The notes: generated by a model from the sequence alone, not told the origin. A stretch of DNA of 9,147 nucleotides from an uncultured Bacilli bacterium (GCA_947627405.1 CANQVY010000041.1:1-9147); one strand, 5' to 3'. Shown: positions 1 through 6,724, numbered from the stretch's first letter. A program made the numbers and translations.

Positions 1-1
1 T

Positions 2-34
2 ATTAAGAAATATATAGAAAATATAGATAAATAA
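2..34 (+). CDS. Possible C-terminal end of an upstream gene (partial)
   Basis: Reading from base 2 gives IKKYIENIDK followed by TAA at 32-34. The other two + frames hit a stop at once (TAA at 4-6, TAG at 15-17), so this is the only + frame that can be the tail of a gene entering from the left. The lysine-rich, hydrophilic end looks like an ordinary bacterial C-terminus, but ten codons cannot identify a family. It could equally be non-coding AT-rich sequence. Confidence 0.3.
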   Translation: MKKYIENIDK

Positions 35-45
35 AGGAAAAAATA

Positions 46-76
46 GGTAGTTTGTATACAAACTATGCACACTACC
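46..76. repeat. Inverted repeat / hairpin upstream of the GT2 gene, containing an 18-bp perfect palindrome
   Basis: Bases 48-65 read TAGTTTGTATACAAACTA, a perfect 18-bp palindrome. The larger stretch 46-76 also folds on itself: GGTAGT (46-51) pairs with ACTACC (71-76), and pairing continues inward through 53-58 with 64-69, with one mismatch (52/70), one G-U pair and a five-base loop, CAAAC. The site lies between the putative upstream stop (34) and the GT2 start (100). No T-run follows it on the + strand (A-rich instead), so it is not a normal intrinsic terminator for + transcripts. On the - strand TATTTTTT does follow the hairpin. It could be an operator for a dimeric repressor or a 5'-leader hairpin. 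Confidence 0.6.
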
Positions 77-87
77 AAAAAAAGAAA

Positions 88-92
88 GAAGG
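88..92 (+). promoter_or_regulatory. Ribosome binding site that sets the GT2 start at 100
   Basis: GAAGG at 88-92 sits seven bases before the ATG at 100. The in-frame ATG at 52 lies inside the palindrome, has no purine-rich site at a proper distance, and would add 16 hydrophilic residues ahead of the conserved first beta-strand of the family. The start at 100 is therefore preferred. Confidence 0.7.
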
Positions 93-99
93 TAGTAAA

Positions 100-1029
100 A
101 TGGAAAAAATATCAATTATTGTTCCTTGTTATAATGAAGAGGAATCCATCGAATTGTTTTATGATGAAACTTTAAAAGTGTTAAAGAAAATGGAAAAGAT
201 CGAGTATGAATTTGTTTTTGTTGATGATGGGTCTAAAGATCGAACTCTTGAAATTTTTAGAAAGTTACATAAAAAGGATAAGCAGGTTAAATACATTTCT
301 TTTTCTAGAAATTTTGGAAAGGAAGCAGCTATGCTTGCAGGATTTGATCGATCTAGTGGAGATTATGTAACGACTATGGATGTCGATTTGCAAGATCCAC
401 CTGAATTATTGCTTGATATGTATCACGATATCAAAAACGAGGATTATGATTGCGTAGCTACAAGAAGTAAAAGCAGAAAAAATTATTCTTTTCTTCGAAA
501 AATACTTACAAAATGTTTTTATAAAATTATTAATAAAATGTCTGATGTAGAAATTGTGGATGGAGCTCGAGATTTTAGGTTAATGAAAAGGAAAATGGTT
601 GATTCAATTCTTTCTATGCGAGAGGTGAATCGATTTACAAAAGGAATATTTGGATATGTTGGTTTTAAAACAAAATGGATCGAATATGAAGATAGGGATC
701 GAGTTGCAGGATCCTCAAAATGGTCTTTATTAAAATTAGGTCGTTATGCGATTGATGGAATCATTGCTTTTTCAACAAAACCGCTTTTATATTCTGTATT
801 TATTGGACTATTCTTTTGCTTTTTAGCTTTTGTATTTATTTTATTTATTATAGTTCGAACTTTGATTTATTCTGATCCGGTACAAGGATGGCCCTCTTTA
901 GTTTGTATTCTCTTATTTGTAAGTGGTATCCAATTGTTTTGTACAGGAATCATTGGTGTTTATTTATCTAAAATTTATTTAGAAACAAAGAAAAGACCAA
1001 TTTATATTGTTAATGAAACCGAAGAATAA
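100..1029 (+). CDS. Membrane-anchored GT2 glycosyltransferase, GtrB/DPM1-like (polyprenyl-phosphate sugar synthase)
   Basis: Predicted to transfer a sugar from a nucleotide sugar to undecaprenyl phosphate on the inner face of the membrane. This 309-residue protein has the GT-A fold signatures in order: IIVPCYNEEE (residues 6-15), the nucleotide-binding VDDGS (41-45), and the metal-binding D94-x-D96 within DVDLQDPPE. An arginine-rich RDRVAGSSKWS segment precedes the membrane region. Two membrane helices follow (about 229-256 and 265-290) and the tail is short and basic. Length and layout match GtrB, CsbB and YkcC-type enzymes, which make C55-P-sugar for teichoic acid or O-antigen decoration. 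The sugar cannot be read from the sequence. A GtrA-family gene lies downstream at 1982, which supports the role. A multi-pass GT-C partner is not seen here. Codon use matches its neighbours. Confidence 0.88.
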   Translation: MEKISIIVPCYNEEESIELFYDETLKVLKKMEKIEYEFVFVDDGSKDRTLEIFRKLHKKDKQVKYISFSRNFGKEAAMLAGFDRSSGDYVTTMDVDLQDPPELLLDMYHDIKNEDYDCVATRSKSRKNYSFLRKILTKCFYKIINKMSDVEIVDGARDFRLMKRKMVDSILSMREVNRFTKGIFGYVGFKTKWIEYEDRDRVAGSSKWSLLKLGRYAIDGIIAFSTKPLLYSVFIGLFFCFLAFVFILFIIVRTLIYSDPVQGWPSLVCILLFVSGIQLFCTGIIGVYLSKIYLETKKRPIYIVNETEE

Positions 1030-1067
1030 ATACATTTGATTGAAACATATAATTACTAGGTGATTGT

Positions 1068-1940
1068 ATGTTTCTTTTCTTTATTCTATCTCTTGTTTTA
1101 TTTATTTTGAGTATTGATTTTATTAGTAAAAATATAAATAATCGTTTTTCAGAATTAATTCAAATTTACATTATAAAGCTGCATCATAATCGCATACTTT
1201 TATTATTAATAGGAATTTTTACAACAATGATTTTACAATCTTCTTCTTTACTAATATCTTTAATTATTATTCTTGTTGATCATAAAAAGATCAGTTTTTA
1301 TGATAGCCTTTTTTTAATGATGGGAGCAAATATCGGTACTTGTTCAACGGCTTTTATTACTTCTCTTAATCCTCTTTTCTTTCTTTTTTTCTTTTTCTTG
1401 TTGTATTTTTTAATTTATTTTTTATTTAAGAAAAAAGTAAAAGTTTTGTTAGGAATTGCTATGCTTTTAATTAGTATTTCTCTTCTTGATTTTTCGGTTC
1501 AACCTTTAAATCATTCTCCTTTCTTTCATCAAATTTTTTGCAATATGCATTCTACTTTATTTAATTTATTTATCAGTTCCCTTATTACAGGGATTACGCA
1601 ATCTTCCTCGGCTATTATAGCTACTTTACAAACCTTTACCGCAAATAATATTATTAATATTAAAACGGCGACGGATATGTTGATGGGTGCGAATATCGGT
1701 ACTTGCATTACTGCTTTTATCGTAGGAATGAGAGGAACCGATTTGGCCAAAAAGTGTGCGAAATTTAATTTTGTCTTTAATCTTGTAGGAGTTGGGGCAT
1801 TTCTTATTTTTCGAGAAATAATTCCTATTTATCGCTTAGTCAATGAGTTTCATGTAAAGTTACAAATTGCTTATATACATCTGCTTTTTAATCTTTTAAA
1901 CGTTTTAATTTATATTCCATTTTTCTATAAAAAGAAATAG
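1068..1940 (+). CDS. Na/Pi-cotransporter-family membrane protein, short form without PhoU domain
   Basis: A 290-residue, very hydrophobic protein of the Na+/phosphate cotransporter family (PF02690 type). It has an internal duplication: each half carries a QSSS motif (Q57-S60 and Q178-S181) followed about 25 residues later by GANIGT (86-91 and 207-212). This paired QSSS layout is the family signature for substrate and Na+ binding. About eight membrane segments are likely, including a stretch almost entirely of Phe, Leu and Tyr around residues 103-120, encoded by a very T-rich tract (about 1370-1430). Bacterial relatives of the YjbB type are longer and end in a PhoU-like domain; this one stops after the second repeat. 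The start is supported by TAGGTGA (1057-1063), four bases upstream of the ATG. It lies 38 bp after the GT2 gene, probably in the same transcript. The true substrate (phosphate or another anion) is not certain. Confidence 0.85.
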   Translation: MFLFFILSLVLFILSIDFISKNINNRFSELIQIYIIKLHHNRILLLLIGIFTTMILQSSSLLISLIIILVDHKKISFYDSLFLMMGANIGTCSTAFITSLNPLFFLFFFFLLYFLIYFLFKKKVKVLLGIAMLLISISLLDFSVQPLNHSPFFHQIFCNMHSTLFNLFISSLITGITQSSSAIIATLQTFTANNIINIKTATDMLMGANIGTCITAFIVGMRGTDLAKKCAKFNFVFNLVGVGAFLIFREIIPIYRLVNEFHVKLQIAYIHLLFNLLNVLIYIPFFYKKK

Positions 1941-1957
1941 ATTTTCTTGTTTCTTTA

Positions 1958-1966
1958 TGATACTAT
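1958..1966 (+). promoter_or_regulatory. Candidate extended -10 promoter for the gtrA-muramidase pair
   Basis: TGATACTAT matches an extended -10 element (TG, one base, then TACTAT at 1961-1966). No convincing -35 is seen 16-18 bp upstream. Transcription would start near 1973, directly at the TGGTGG ribosome binding site (1972-1977), so the leader would be very short. Read-through from the upstream genes is the alternative, since no strong terminator separates them. Confidence 0.4.
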
Positions 1967-1981
1967 ATATATGGTGGTTAT

Positions 1982-2419
1982 ATGATAAAAAAATGTTTTT
2001 CTTTATATAAAAAATATGAAGAAGTTGTCAATTATTTAATCGTTGGAGGATTAACTACACTTGTTAATTTGGTTTCTAAATGGCTATTGTTATTTACTAT
2101 ATTGGATGCCGAAAATCCAATTCAATTACAAATAGCTATTCTCATTTCATGGGTTTGTGCTGTAAGTTTTGCTTATGTTACAAATCGTATTTATGTATTT
2201 AAAAGCAAAAATAAAAATATTTTTAAAGAAATCGTACAGTTTTTTGCATCACGAATTGTAACTCTTGTAATAGAAATGGGAATTATGTGGTTCTTTGTAA
2301 CTTTATTAAGATTAAATACTAAAACTTGGGTTATGATCTTTACAATTATGGCTCAGATTTTGATTATGATTTTAAATTATGTTTTTAGTAAAATATTTGT
2401 TTTTAAAAAGGGGAAATAG
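1982..2419 (+). CDS. GtrA-family small membrane protein (GtcA-like)
   Basis: A 145-residue protein with four predicted membrane helices and the GtrA family (PF04138) pattern. The N-terminal helix contains NYLIVGGLTTLVN (residues about 19-31), the second helix ends in the characteristic YVTNRIYVFKS, and the fourth ends in a matching NYVFSKIFVFKK near the C-terminus. These repeated aromatic-Asn...VFK endings after helices 2 and 4 are typical. Family members such as Listeria GtcA and phage GtrA act in membrane translocation or presentation of polyprenyl-phosphate sugars during teichoic acid or O-antigen glycosylation. The GT2 enzyme at 100-1029 is the natural partner, although the Na/Pi-family gene lies between them. 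The start has TGGTGG (1972-1977) four bases upstream of the ATG. Length is normal for the family. Confidence 0.9.
   Translation: MIKKCFSLYKKYEEVVNYLIVGGLTTLVNLVSKWLLLFTILDAENPIQLQIAILISWVCAVSFAYVTNRIYVFKSKNKNIFKEIVQFFASRIVTLVIEMGIMWFFVTLLRLNTKTWVMIFTIMAQILIMILNYVFSKIFVFKKGK
2408..2414 (+). promoter_or_regulatory. Ribosome binding site that sets the muramidase start at 2421
   Basis: AAGGGGA lies inside the last codons of the GtrA-family gene, six bases before the ATG at 2421. It decides against an in-frame ATG at 2379, which would prefix the signal peptide with 14 residues and overlap the previous gene by 41 bases. Confidence 0.75.
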
Positions 2420-2420
2420 T

Positions 2421-4904
2421 ATGAAATTTCTAAAATATGTATTATTAATTTTTATCCTTTACTTTTTTATGCAATTTCCAGTAGATGCTTTGAGTGGACA
2501 ACCTTTAAAAGATGGCGTTTACACGATAAGAAGTAGTATTCGCACAAATTCTGTTTTGGATGTAAATGGGGGCAAAATGTCCAATCGAACCAATATCCAA
2601 ATTTATAATAGCAATTCCACTTTAGCCCAGAAATGGAAGCTTACTTATTTAGGAAATGGCTATTATAAAATTGCAAGTATGAAAAACAATGCTTATGTAC
2701 TTGATGTAAAAGGTGCTGGAAAAAAGAAAGGGACCAATGTTCAATTATATAGTAATAACAACAGTAAAGCACAACAATGGATGATTAAAGATGCAGGGGG
2801 AGGATATTATTATATTGTATCAAGATGCAATGGATTATATATGGATATAAAAGGTGGAAAAGTTGCTAATAAGACCAATATCCAAATGTATACGAAAAAC
2901 AATACAAAAGCACAGAAATTTATTTTTTCTCCTATTATAAGTGGTAAACAAACGATAGAGGATGGAGAATATATTCTTTCTACAAAATTAAATACCAATC
3001 GTGTAATCGATTTATATGGAGGAAACATAAAAAATCAAAATAAAATCCAACTTCATGATTATAATGGTACAGAGACTGAGCATTGGATCATCACGTATTT
3101 AAATAATGGCTATTATAAAATTGCAAGCAGTAAAAATCCTAATTATGTATTGGATTTAAGAGGCGGTGGACTTTTAAAAAATACCGTAATTCAGCTCTAT
3201 AAATATACGGGCTCTGTCAATCAGCAATTTGCGATTCGAGAAGTAGAAAAGGGATATTATACTCTTTTATCAAGGACGAATGGGCTTGCTTTTGATGTAA
3301 AAGGTGGAAACAGTGCTTCTGGAACGATTATTCAAACTTATATAGATAATGATACGAATGCCCAAAGATTTCAATTGAAAAAAGTGACTATTTCTCCTAC
3401 AAAAGTAATTCCAACAGGGGATTATGTTATTGCAAGTACACTTTCTATGCAATATTTATTTGATGTAGATCCCAATGCAATTCGTGATAAGAACATTTCT
3501 TTAAATACTACCTTTGGAAGCAAACGTCAAAAATGGCATATTGAATCTTTAGAAGATGGCTATTATAAAATTTCTTCTTTATTGGATGACAATTTGGTAT
3601 TATCGAGTATAAATGGGAAATTGAAATTAACTGTAGAAGATGAAAACTCTTCTTCAAAATGGATCATACGTAAAATTAATTCGGATTATTATTTCATTGA
3701 TGAAAATGGAAACTATATATCCATTGATGGAAACTCCATCAATACAAAACCTTTAGTATTAAATCCAATTCGAATAGATCAAAGGCAAAAATTTAGAATT
3801 GTAAAAACAACAATCGAAGAGGGAAACCAAATTCTTGAAGATGGTTTTTACACAATATCTTCTTTATTGAATACAAGCAAAAATATTGATTTAACAGGTG
3901 GTAAAACGACTAACAATACGAACATACAACTTTATAGTATGGCTAGTACAAGCAACCAAAAGTGGCATATACAATATGTTAAAGAAGGGTTTTATAAAAT
4001 TAGTTCTATAAAAAACAACAATAAAGTCTTTGATATTCAAGGGTATGGGGATACAGATCACACCAATGTTCAATTGTATGATTATACTGGTAATTTTAAT
4101 CAGCAATTTATTATCAAGGAAGATGAAAATGGATATTATTCTTTTCTTTCAAATTGTGGTGGAATGTATATAAATGTATCGAATGGTTCTATTAATAATG
4201 GAACAAATATTGACATTGCTAAAAGTGATAATTCTCTTTCACAAAAATTTCTTTTAACGGAAGTAAAAGATACTTATTTTGGAACGGATGCTTCTTCGCA
4301 TCAAGGAAAAATGAATTGGACAAGCATTAAAAAGTCCAATATAGATTTTGCTATTATTCGTATAGGATATGGTGCTGATTATTCTTCCCAAGACGATAAA
4401 CAATTTTTATACAATGCGCAAGAATGTGCGAAAAACAAAATTCCTTATGGCACTTATATTTATTCTTATGCTGAAAATGAACAGGAAATTAAGGGAGAAG
4501 TAAATCACACAATGCGACTAATTCAATCGCTTCCAACCAATACAAAGGCTTATATGAAATTGCCTATTTTTATTGATATGGAAGAGGATAGTTATGCAAA
4601 ATATGGTAAGACTCATTTAACGAATTTAGCGGACAAGTATTGCATTGCAATTAATCAAAAAGGGTATGCTTGCGGAGTATATGCAAATAAAAATTGGCTT
4701 ACCAATAATTTGAACGCTTCTTACTTAGAAAAGAAATATATGATTTGGTTGGCTCATTATACTGGAGTAAATACTTTTTCAAAGGCTTTATCTAAAAAAT
4801 CGGATTATAAGGGTTCCTATAATATCTGGCAATTTACGAATAAAGGAACTTTAGCTGGAATTAACTCTTCTGCAAATTTAGATATGGGTTATAATTTATT
4901 TTAA
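2421..4904 (+). CDS. Secreted GH25 muramidase with four N-terminal ricin-type lectin modules
   Basis: An 827-residue exported protein predicted to cut the MurNAc-GlcNAc bond of peptidoglycan. Residues 1-23 form a signal peptide (basic start, hydrophobic core, VDA before the likely cut). Four beta-trefoil modules follow, starting near residues 31, 181, 332 and 474. Each has three subunits ending in a Q-x-W/F-like motif, twelve in all, for example AQKW, AQQW and AQKF in the first. The GH25 domain covers about 618-827. It has DASSHQG (D623, S625, Q628), the catalytic IDME (D719, E721), WLAHY near residue 773, IWQFT (802-806) and an Asp at 821 in the C-terminal LDM. All expected catalytic acids are present. 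No sortase motif, LysM or choline-binding repeat is seen. The gene starts one base after the GtrA-family stop, so the two are co-transcribed and probably translationally coupled. It could be a housekeeping autolysin or a secreted antibacterial or glycan-binding enzyme; ligand specificity cannot be read. Confidence 0.92.
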   Translation: MKFLKYVLLIFILYFFMQFPVDALSGQPLKDGVYTIRSSIRTNSVLDVNGGKMSNRTNIQIYNSNSTLAQKWKLTYLGNGYYKIASMKNNAYVLDVKGAGKKKGTNVQLYSNNNSKAQQWMIKDAGGGYYYIVSRCNGLYMDIKGGKVANKTNIQMYTKNNTKAQKFIFSPIISGKQTIEDGEYILSTKLNTNRVIDLYGGNIKNQNKIQLHDYNGTETEHWIITYLNNGYYKIASSKNPNYVLDLRGGGLLKNTVIQLYKYTGSVNQQFAIREVEKGYYTLLSRTNGLAFDVKGGNSASGTIIQTYIDNDTNAQRFQLKKVTISPTKVIPTGDYVIASTLSMQYLFDVDPNAIRDKNISLNTTFGSKRQKWHIESLEDGYYKISSLLDDNLVLSSINGKLKLTVEDENSSSKWIIRKINSDYYFIDENGNYISIDGNSINTKPLVLNPIRIDQRQKFRIVKTTIEEGNQILEDGFYTISSLLNTSKNIDLTGGKTTNNTNIQLYSMASTSNQKWHIQYVKEGFYKISSIKNNNKVFDIQGYGDTDHTNVQLYDYTGNFNQQFIIKEDENGYYSFLSNCGGMYINVSNGSINNGTNIDIAKSDNSLSQKFLLTEVKDTYFGTDASSHQGKMNWTSIKKSNIDFAIIRIGYGADYSSQDDKQFLYNAQECAKNKIPYGTYIYSYAENEQEIKGEVNHTMRLIQSLPTNTKAYMKLPIFIDMEEDSYAKYGKTHLTNLADKYCIAINQKGYACGVYANKNWLTNNLNASYLEKKYMIWLAHYTGVNTFSKALSKKSDYKGSYNIWQFTNKGTLAGINSSANLDMGYNLF
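2511..4265 (+). repeat. Four tandem ricin-lectin module coding repeats inside the muramidase gene
   Basis: The modules repeat at 150, 150 and 143 codons, measured from the G-[YF]-Y-K-I signature of each (codons at 2658, 3108, 3558 and 3987). The repeat is visible in DNA: a 23-base stretch at 2655-2677 recurs exactly at 3105-3127, 450 bases on, and 16 bases of it recur at 3557-3572 after another 450. Modules 1, 2 and 4 keep the LDxxGG...NxQxY binding-type signature in most subunits; module 3 has largely lost it. Confidence 0.8.
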
Positions 4905-4930
4905 TACGACTGTAAAGTCGTATTTTTGTT
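4903..4930 (+). terminator. Rho-independent terminator after the muramidase gene
   Basis: AATACGACT (4903-4911) pairs with AGTCGTATT (4916-4924) around the four-base loop GTAA, followed by TTTGTT. The stem begins inside the stop codon. It separates the gtrA-muramidase transcript from the tar operon, whose promoter begins a few bases later. Confidence 0.85.
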
Positions 4931-4933
4931 TCC

Positions 4934-4962
4934 TTGCATAATAGAGATAGGTTTGTTATAAT
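4934..4962 (+). promoter_or_regulatory. Sigma-A-type promoter of the tarIJ operon
   Basis: TTGCAT (4934-4939) and TATAAT (4957-4962) are separated by 17 bp. A TG one base before the -10 (4954-4955) makes it an extended -10 as well. Transcription should start near 4969, only about 17 bases before the tarI ATG. No operator or riboswitch fits in so short a leader, so expression is probably constitutive or controlled at the promoter itself. Confidence 0.85.
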
Positions 4963-4970
4963 GAAAATAT

Positions 4971-4980
4971 AGGATGGTGA
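4971..4980 (+). promoter_or_regulatory. Ribosome binding site that sets the tarI start at 4986
   Basis: AGGATGGTGA contains GGTGA ending five bases before the ATG at 4986. An in-frame ATG at 4974 lies inside this site and would leave almost no leader. Starting at 4986 gives MIYAEILAAG, which matches the beginning of known TarI proteins. Confidence 0.75.
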
Positions 4981-4985
4981 ATGAA

Positions 4986-5705
4986 ATGATATATGCAGAA
5001 ATTTTAGCTGCAGGTTCTGGTTCTAGAATGGGAAATACAGAACTTCCAAAACAATTCATGAAATTAGGAAGTAAACCAATTATTATTCATACGATTGAAC
5101 AATTTTTACTAAATAATAAAGTAGATAAAATTATTGTTTGTACTTCCAAAGAATGGACTTCTTATACGGAGGATTTAATTGATAAGTATATTAAAAACTC
5201 TAAAAATATTTTTGTTATAGAAGGTGGTGCAACACGTGATGAAACCGTTATGTGTGGTTGCCATTATATAGAAAAAAAATTTGGTATTCATAAAGAGGAT
5301 ATTATTATTACTCATGATGCGGTTCGTCCTTTTATTACTCAAAGAATCATCGATGAAAATATTGAAGCTTTAAAGAATGCAGATGCAGTTGATACTTGTA
5401 TACATACTACCGATACAATTATTGAGGCTTACCATGATGATACAAAACATATTAAAGCGGTGCCAAATAGGAAATATTTATATAATGGACAGACCCCTCA
5501 ATCTTTTAAATTGCAAAAATTGATGAAATTGCATAAAGAATTAACGGATAAAGAAAAGGAAATTTTAACCGATGCATGTAAAATATTTATATTAAAAGAT
5601 CAGACCGTTCAAATAGTCGATGGAGAAGAATTTAATATTAAAATAACCAACATGTTTGATCTTAAATTGGCAAATTCTATACTTTTGGAAAGAGGGAATA
5701 AATAA
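4986..5705 (+). CDS. tarI: Ribitol-5-phosphate cytidylyltransferase TarI
   Basis: Makes CDP-ribitol from D-ribitol 5-phosphate and CTP in the cytoplasm, the activated precursor for ribitol-phosphate wall teichoic acid. This 239-residue protein is of normal length for TarI and shows the IspD/TarI fold motifs: LAAGSGSRMG (residues 7-16) with PKQ (21-23) for CTP binding, GGATRDET (80-87), THDAVRP (109-115) with the metal-binding D111, NGQTPQSF, and LTDACK with D196. IspD shares this fold. The MIYA start, the NGQTPQSF and DACKI segments and the partner gene tarJ one base on point to TarI rather than IspD. It is the first gene of its operon, directly behind a strong promoter, and its stop overlaps the tarJ start by one base (TAATG). 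Substrate assignment rests on family resemblance and context. Confidence 0.93.
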   Translation: MIYAEILAAGSGSRMGNTELPKQFMKLGSKPIIIHTIEQFLLNNKVDKIIVCTSKEWTSYTEDLIDKYIKNSKNIFVIEGGATRDETVMCGCHYIEKKFGIHKEDIIITHDAVRPFITQRIIDENIEALKNADAVDTCIHTTDTIIEAYHDDTKHIKAVPNRKYLYNGQTPQSFKLQKLMKLHKELTDKEKEILTDACKIFILKDQTVQIVDGEEFNIKITNMFDLKLANSILLERGNK

Positions 5706-6724
5706 TGATCAATCAGTCGTATCGTTTAACTTCTCCAAGAGTTATAAAAGCTGAACTTATCGATGAAAAATTAAAAGAGGATGATCTTATCGTTCGGCCT
5801 ACATATTTATCCATTTGTGCTGCAGATATGCGTTATTATACTGGTAATAGAGATAAAAATGCTTTAAAGAAAAAACTTCCTATGGCTTTAATACATGAAG
5901 CGGTTGGACAAGTCATTTATGATCCAAAGGGAAAGATACCAAAAGGAACAAAGGTTGTAATGATTCCCAATACACCAATTGAAAAAGATGAGATCATTAA
6001 AGAAAATTATTTGAGAACAAGTTCCTTTAAATCCAGTGGGATTGATGGATTTATGCAAGGAGTTGTTTTCATTCGCCGAGATCGTGTCATTCCATTTGAA
6101 AAAATTCCAGAAAGAACAGCAGTATTATTAGAACTTATGAGTGTAGGAATGAATGCCATCGATAAATTTGAAAAAGTTAGCCATAAAAGAAAAGAAATTA
6201 TTGGGCTTTGGGGAGATGGCAATGTTGGTTATGCTCTTGCTGTTATCTTAAAAAATATTTATCCAAATTCTAAATTAATTGTATTTGGTGCTATGAAAGA
6301 AAAATTAGATTATTTTTCTTTTGCTGATGAAACTTATTTGGTTAGTGATGATCTTACGGATATTAAAGTTGATCATGCTTTTGAATGCGTTGGAGGTAGA
6401 TATTCAGAAGATGCAATTAATCAAATTATAGATTTAATTAATCCAGAAGGAACAATTTCATTAATGGGGGTAAGTGAAAATAAAGTACCTATTAATACTC
6501 GTATGGTTTTAGAAAAAGGGCTTACCATTATTGGCAATAGCCGAAGCAGTTATGAAGATTTTAAAAAATGTGTTGATCTTTTAGAAAAGAATGAAAAAAT
6601 TGCAAAAACAATGGAGAAAATTATCTCTGATGAAATTCTTGTAAAAACGATCAAAGATATGACGAATGCTTTTGATAAAGATAGCAATAATGCATTTAAA
6701 ACGATTATGAAATGGGAAATATAA
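5705..6724 (+). CDS. tarJ: Ribulose-5-phosphate reductase TarJ (zinc alcohol dehydrogenase family)
   Basis: Reduces D-ribulose 5-phosphate to D-ribitol 5-phosphate, with NADPH in characterised TarJ enzymes, feeding TarI. The 339-residue protein is an MDR-type dehydrogenase: zinc-site residues C38 (in SICAAD), H64-E65 (in LIHEAVG) and probably E143 (in LELMSV), then a Rossmann nucleotide site GDGNVG (170-175) and FECVGG. The PMALIHE, VVMIPNTP, ENYLR and SSGIDGFMQ segments are distinctive of TarJ rather than general alcohol dehydrogenases. The structural-zinc four-cysteine lobe of classical ADHs is missing, as in TarJ. The start overlaps the tarI stop by one base, and AGAGGGA (5691-5697) serves as ribosome binding site, so the two are translationally coupled. 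This fits TarI and TarJ working as a pair. Confidence 0.94.
   Translation: MINQSYRLTSPRVIKAELIDEKLKEDDLIVRPTYLSICAADMRYYTGNRDKNALKKKLPMALIHEAVGQVIYDPKGKIPKGTKVVMIPNTPIEKDEIIKENYLRTSSFKSSGIDGFMQGVVFIRRDRVIPFEKIPERTAVLLELMSVGMNAIDKFEKVSHKRKEIIGLWGDGNVGYALAVILKNIYPNSKLIVFGAMKEKLDYFSFADETYLVSDDLTDIKVDHAFECVGGRYSEDAINQIIDLINPEGTISLMGVSENKVPINTRMVLEKGLTIIGNSRSSYEDFKKCVDLLEKNEKIAKTMEKIISDEILVKTIKDMTNAFDKDSNNAFKTIMKWEI

Noticed and set aside
52..99. Longer start for the GT2 glycosyltransferase at 52
   Set aside because: The ATG lies within the palindrome, lacks a suitably spaced ribosome binding site and adds 16 residues not expected before the first conserved strand; GAAGG at 88-92 serves the ATG at 100.
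1048..1053. TATAAT before the Na/Pi-family gene as a promoter
   Set aside because: No -35 at 16-18 bp, and the predicted transcript start would fall inside the ribosome binding site at 1057-1063.
1529..1750. Open reading frames on the - strand, here and at 2810-3028, 3270-3452, 3891-4106, 6007-6222, 6550-6795 and 8526-8738
   Set aside because: All are short, mostly or wholly inside well-supported + strand genes, with no recognisable domain and low-complexity composition.
1932..1948. AAGAAA/TTTCTT hairpin after the Na/Pi-family gene as a terminator
   Set aside because: The six-pair stem is nearly all A-T and no clean T-run follows.
2379..2420. Longer start for the muramidase at 2379
   Set aside because: It would overlap the GtrA-family gene and mask the signal peptide; AAGGGGA at 2408-2414 serves the ATG at 2421.
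4974..4985. Longer start for tarI at 4974
   Set aside because: The ATG is inside the ribosome binding site and nearly at the predicted transcript start; MIYA at 4986 matches TarI proteins.
4986..5705. IspD (isoprenoid pathway cytidylyltransferase)
   Set aside because: Same fold, but the overlap with tarJ and the TarI-like segments (MIYA, NGQTPQSF, DACKI) favour TarI.
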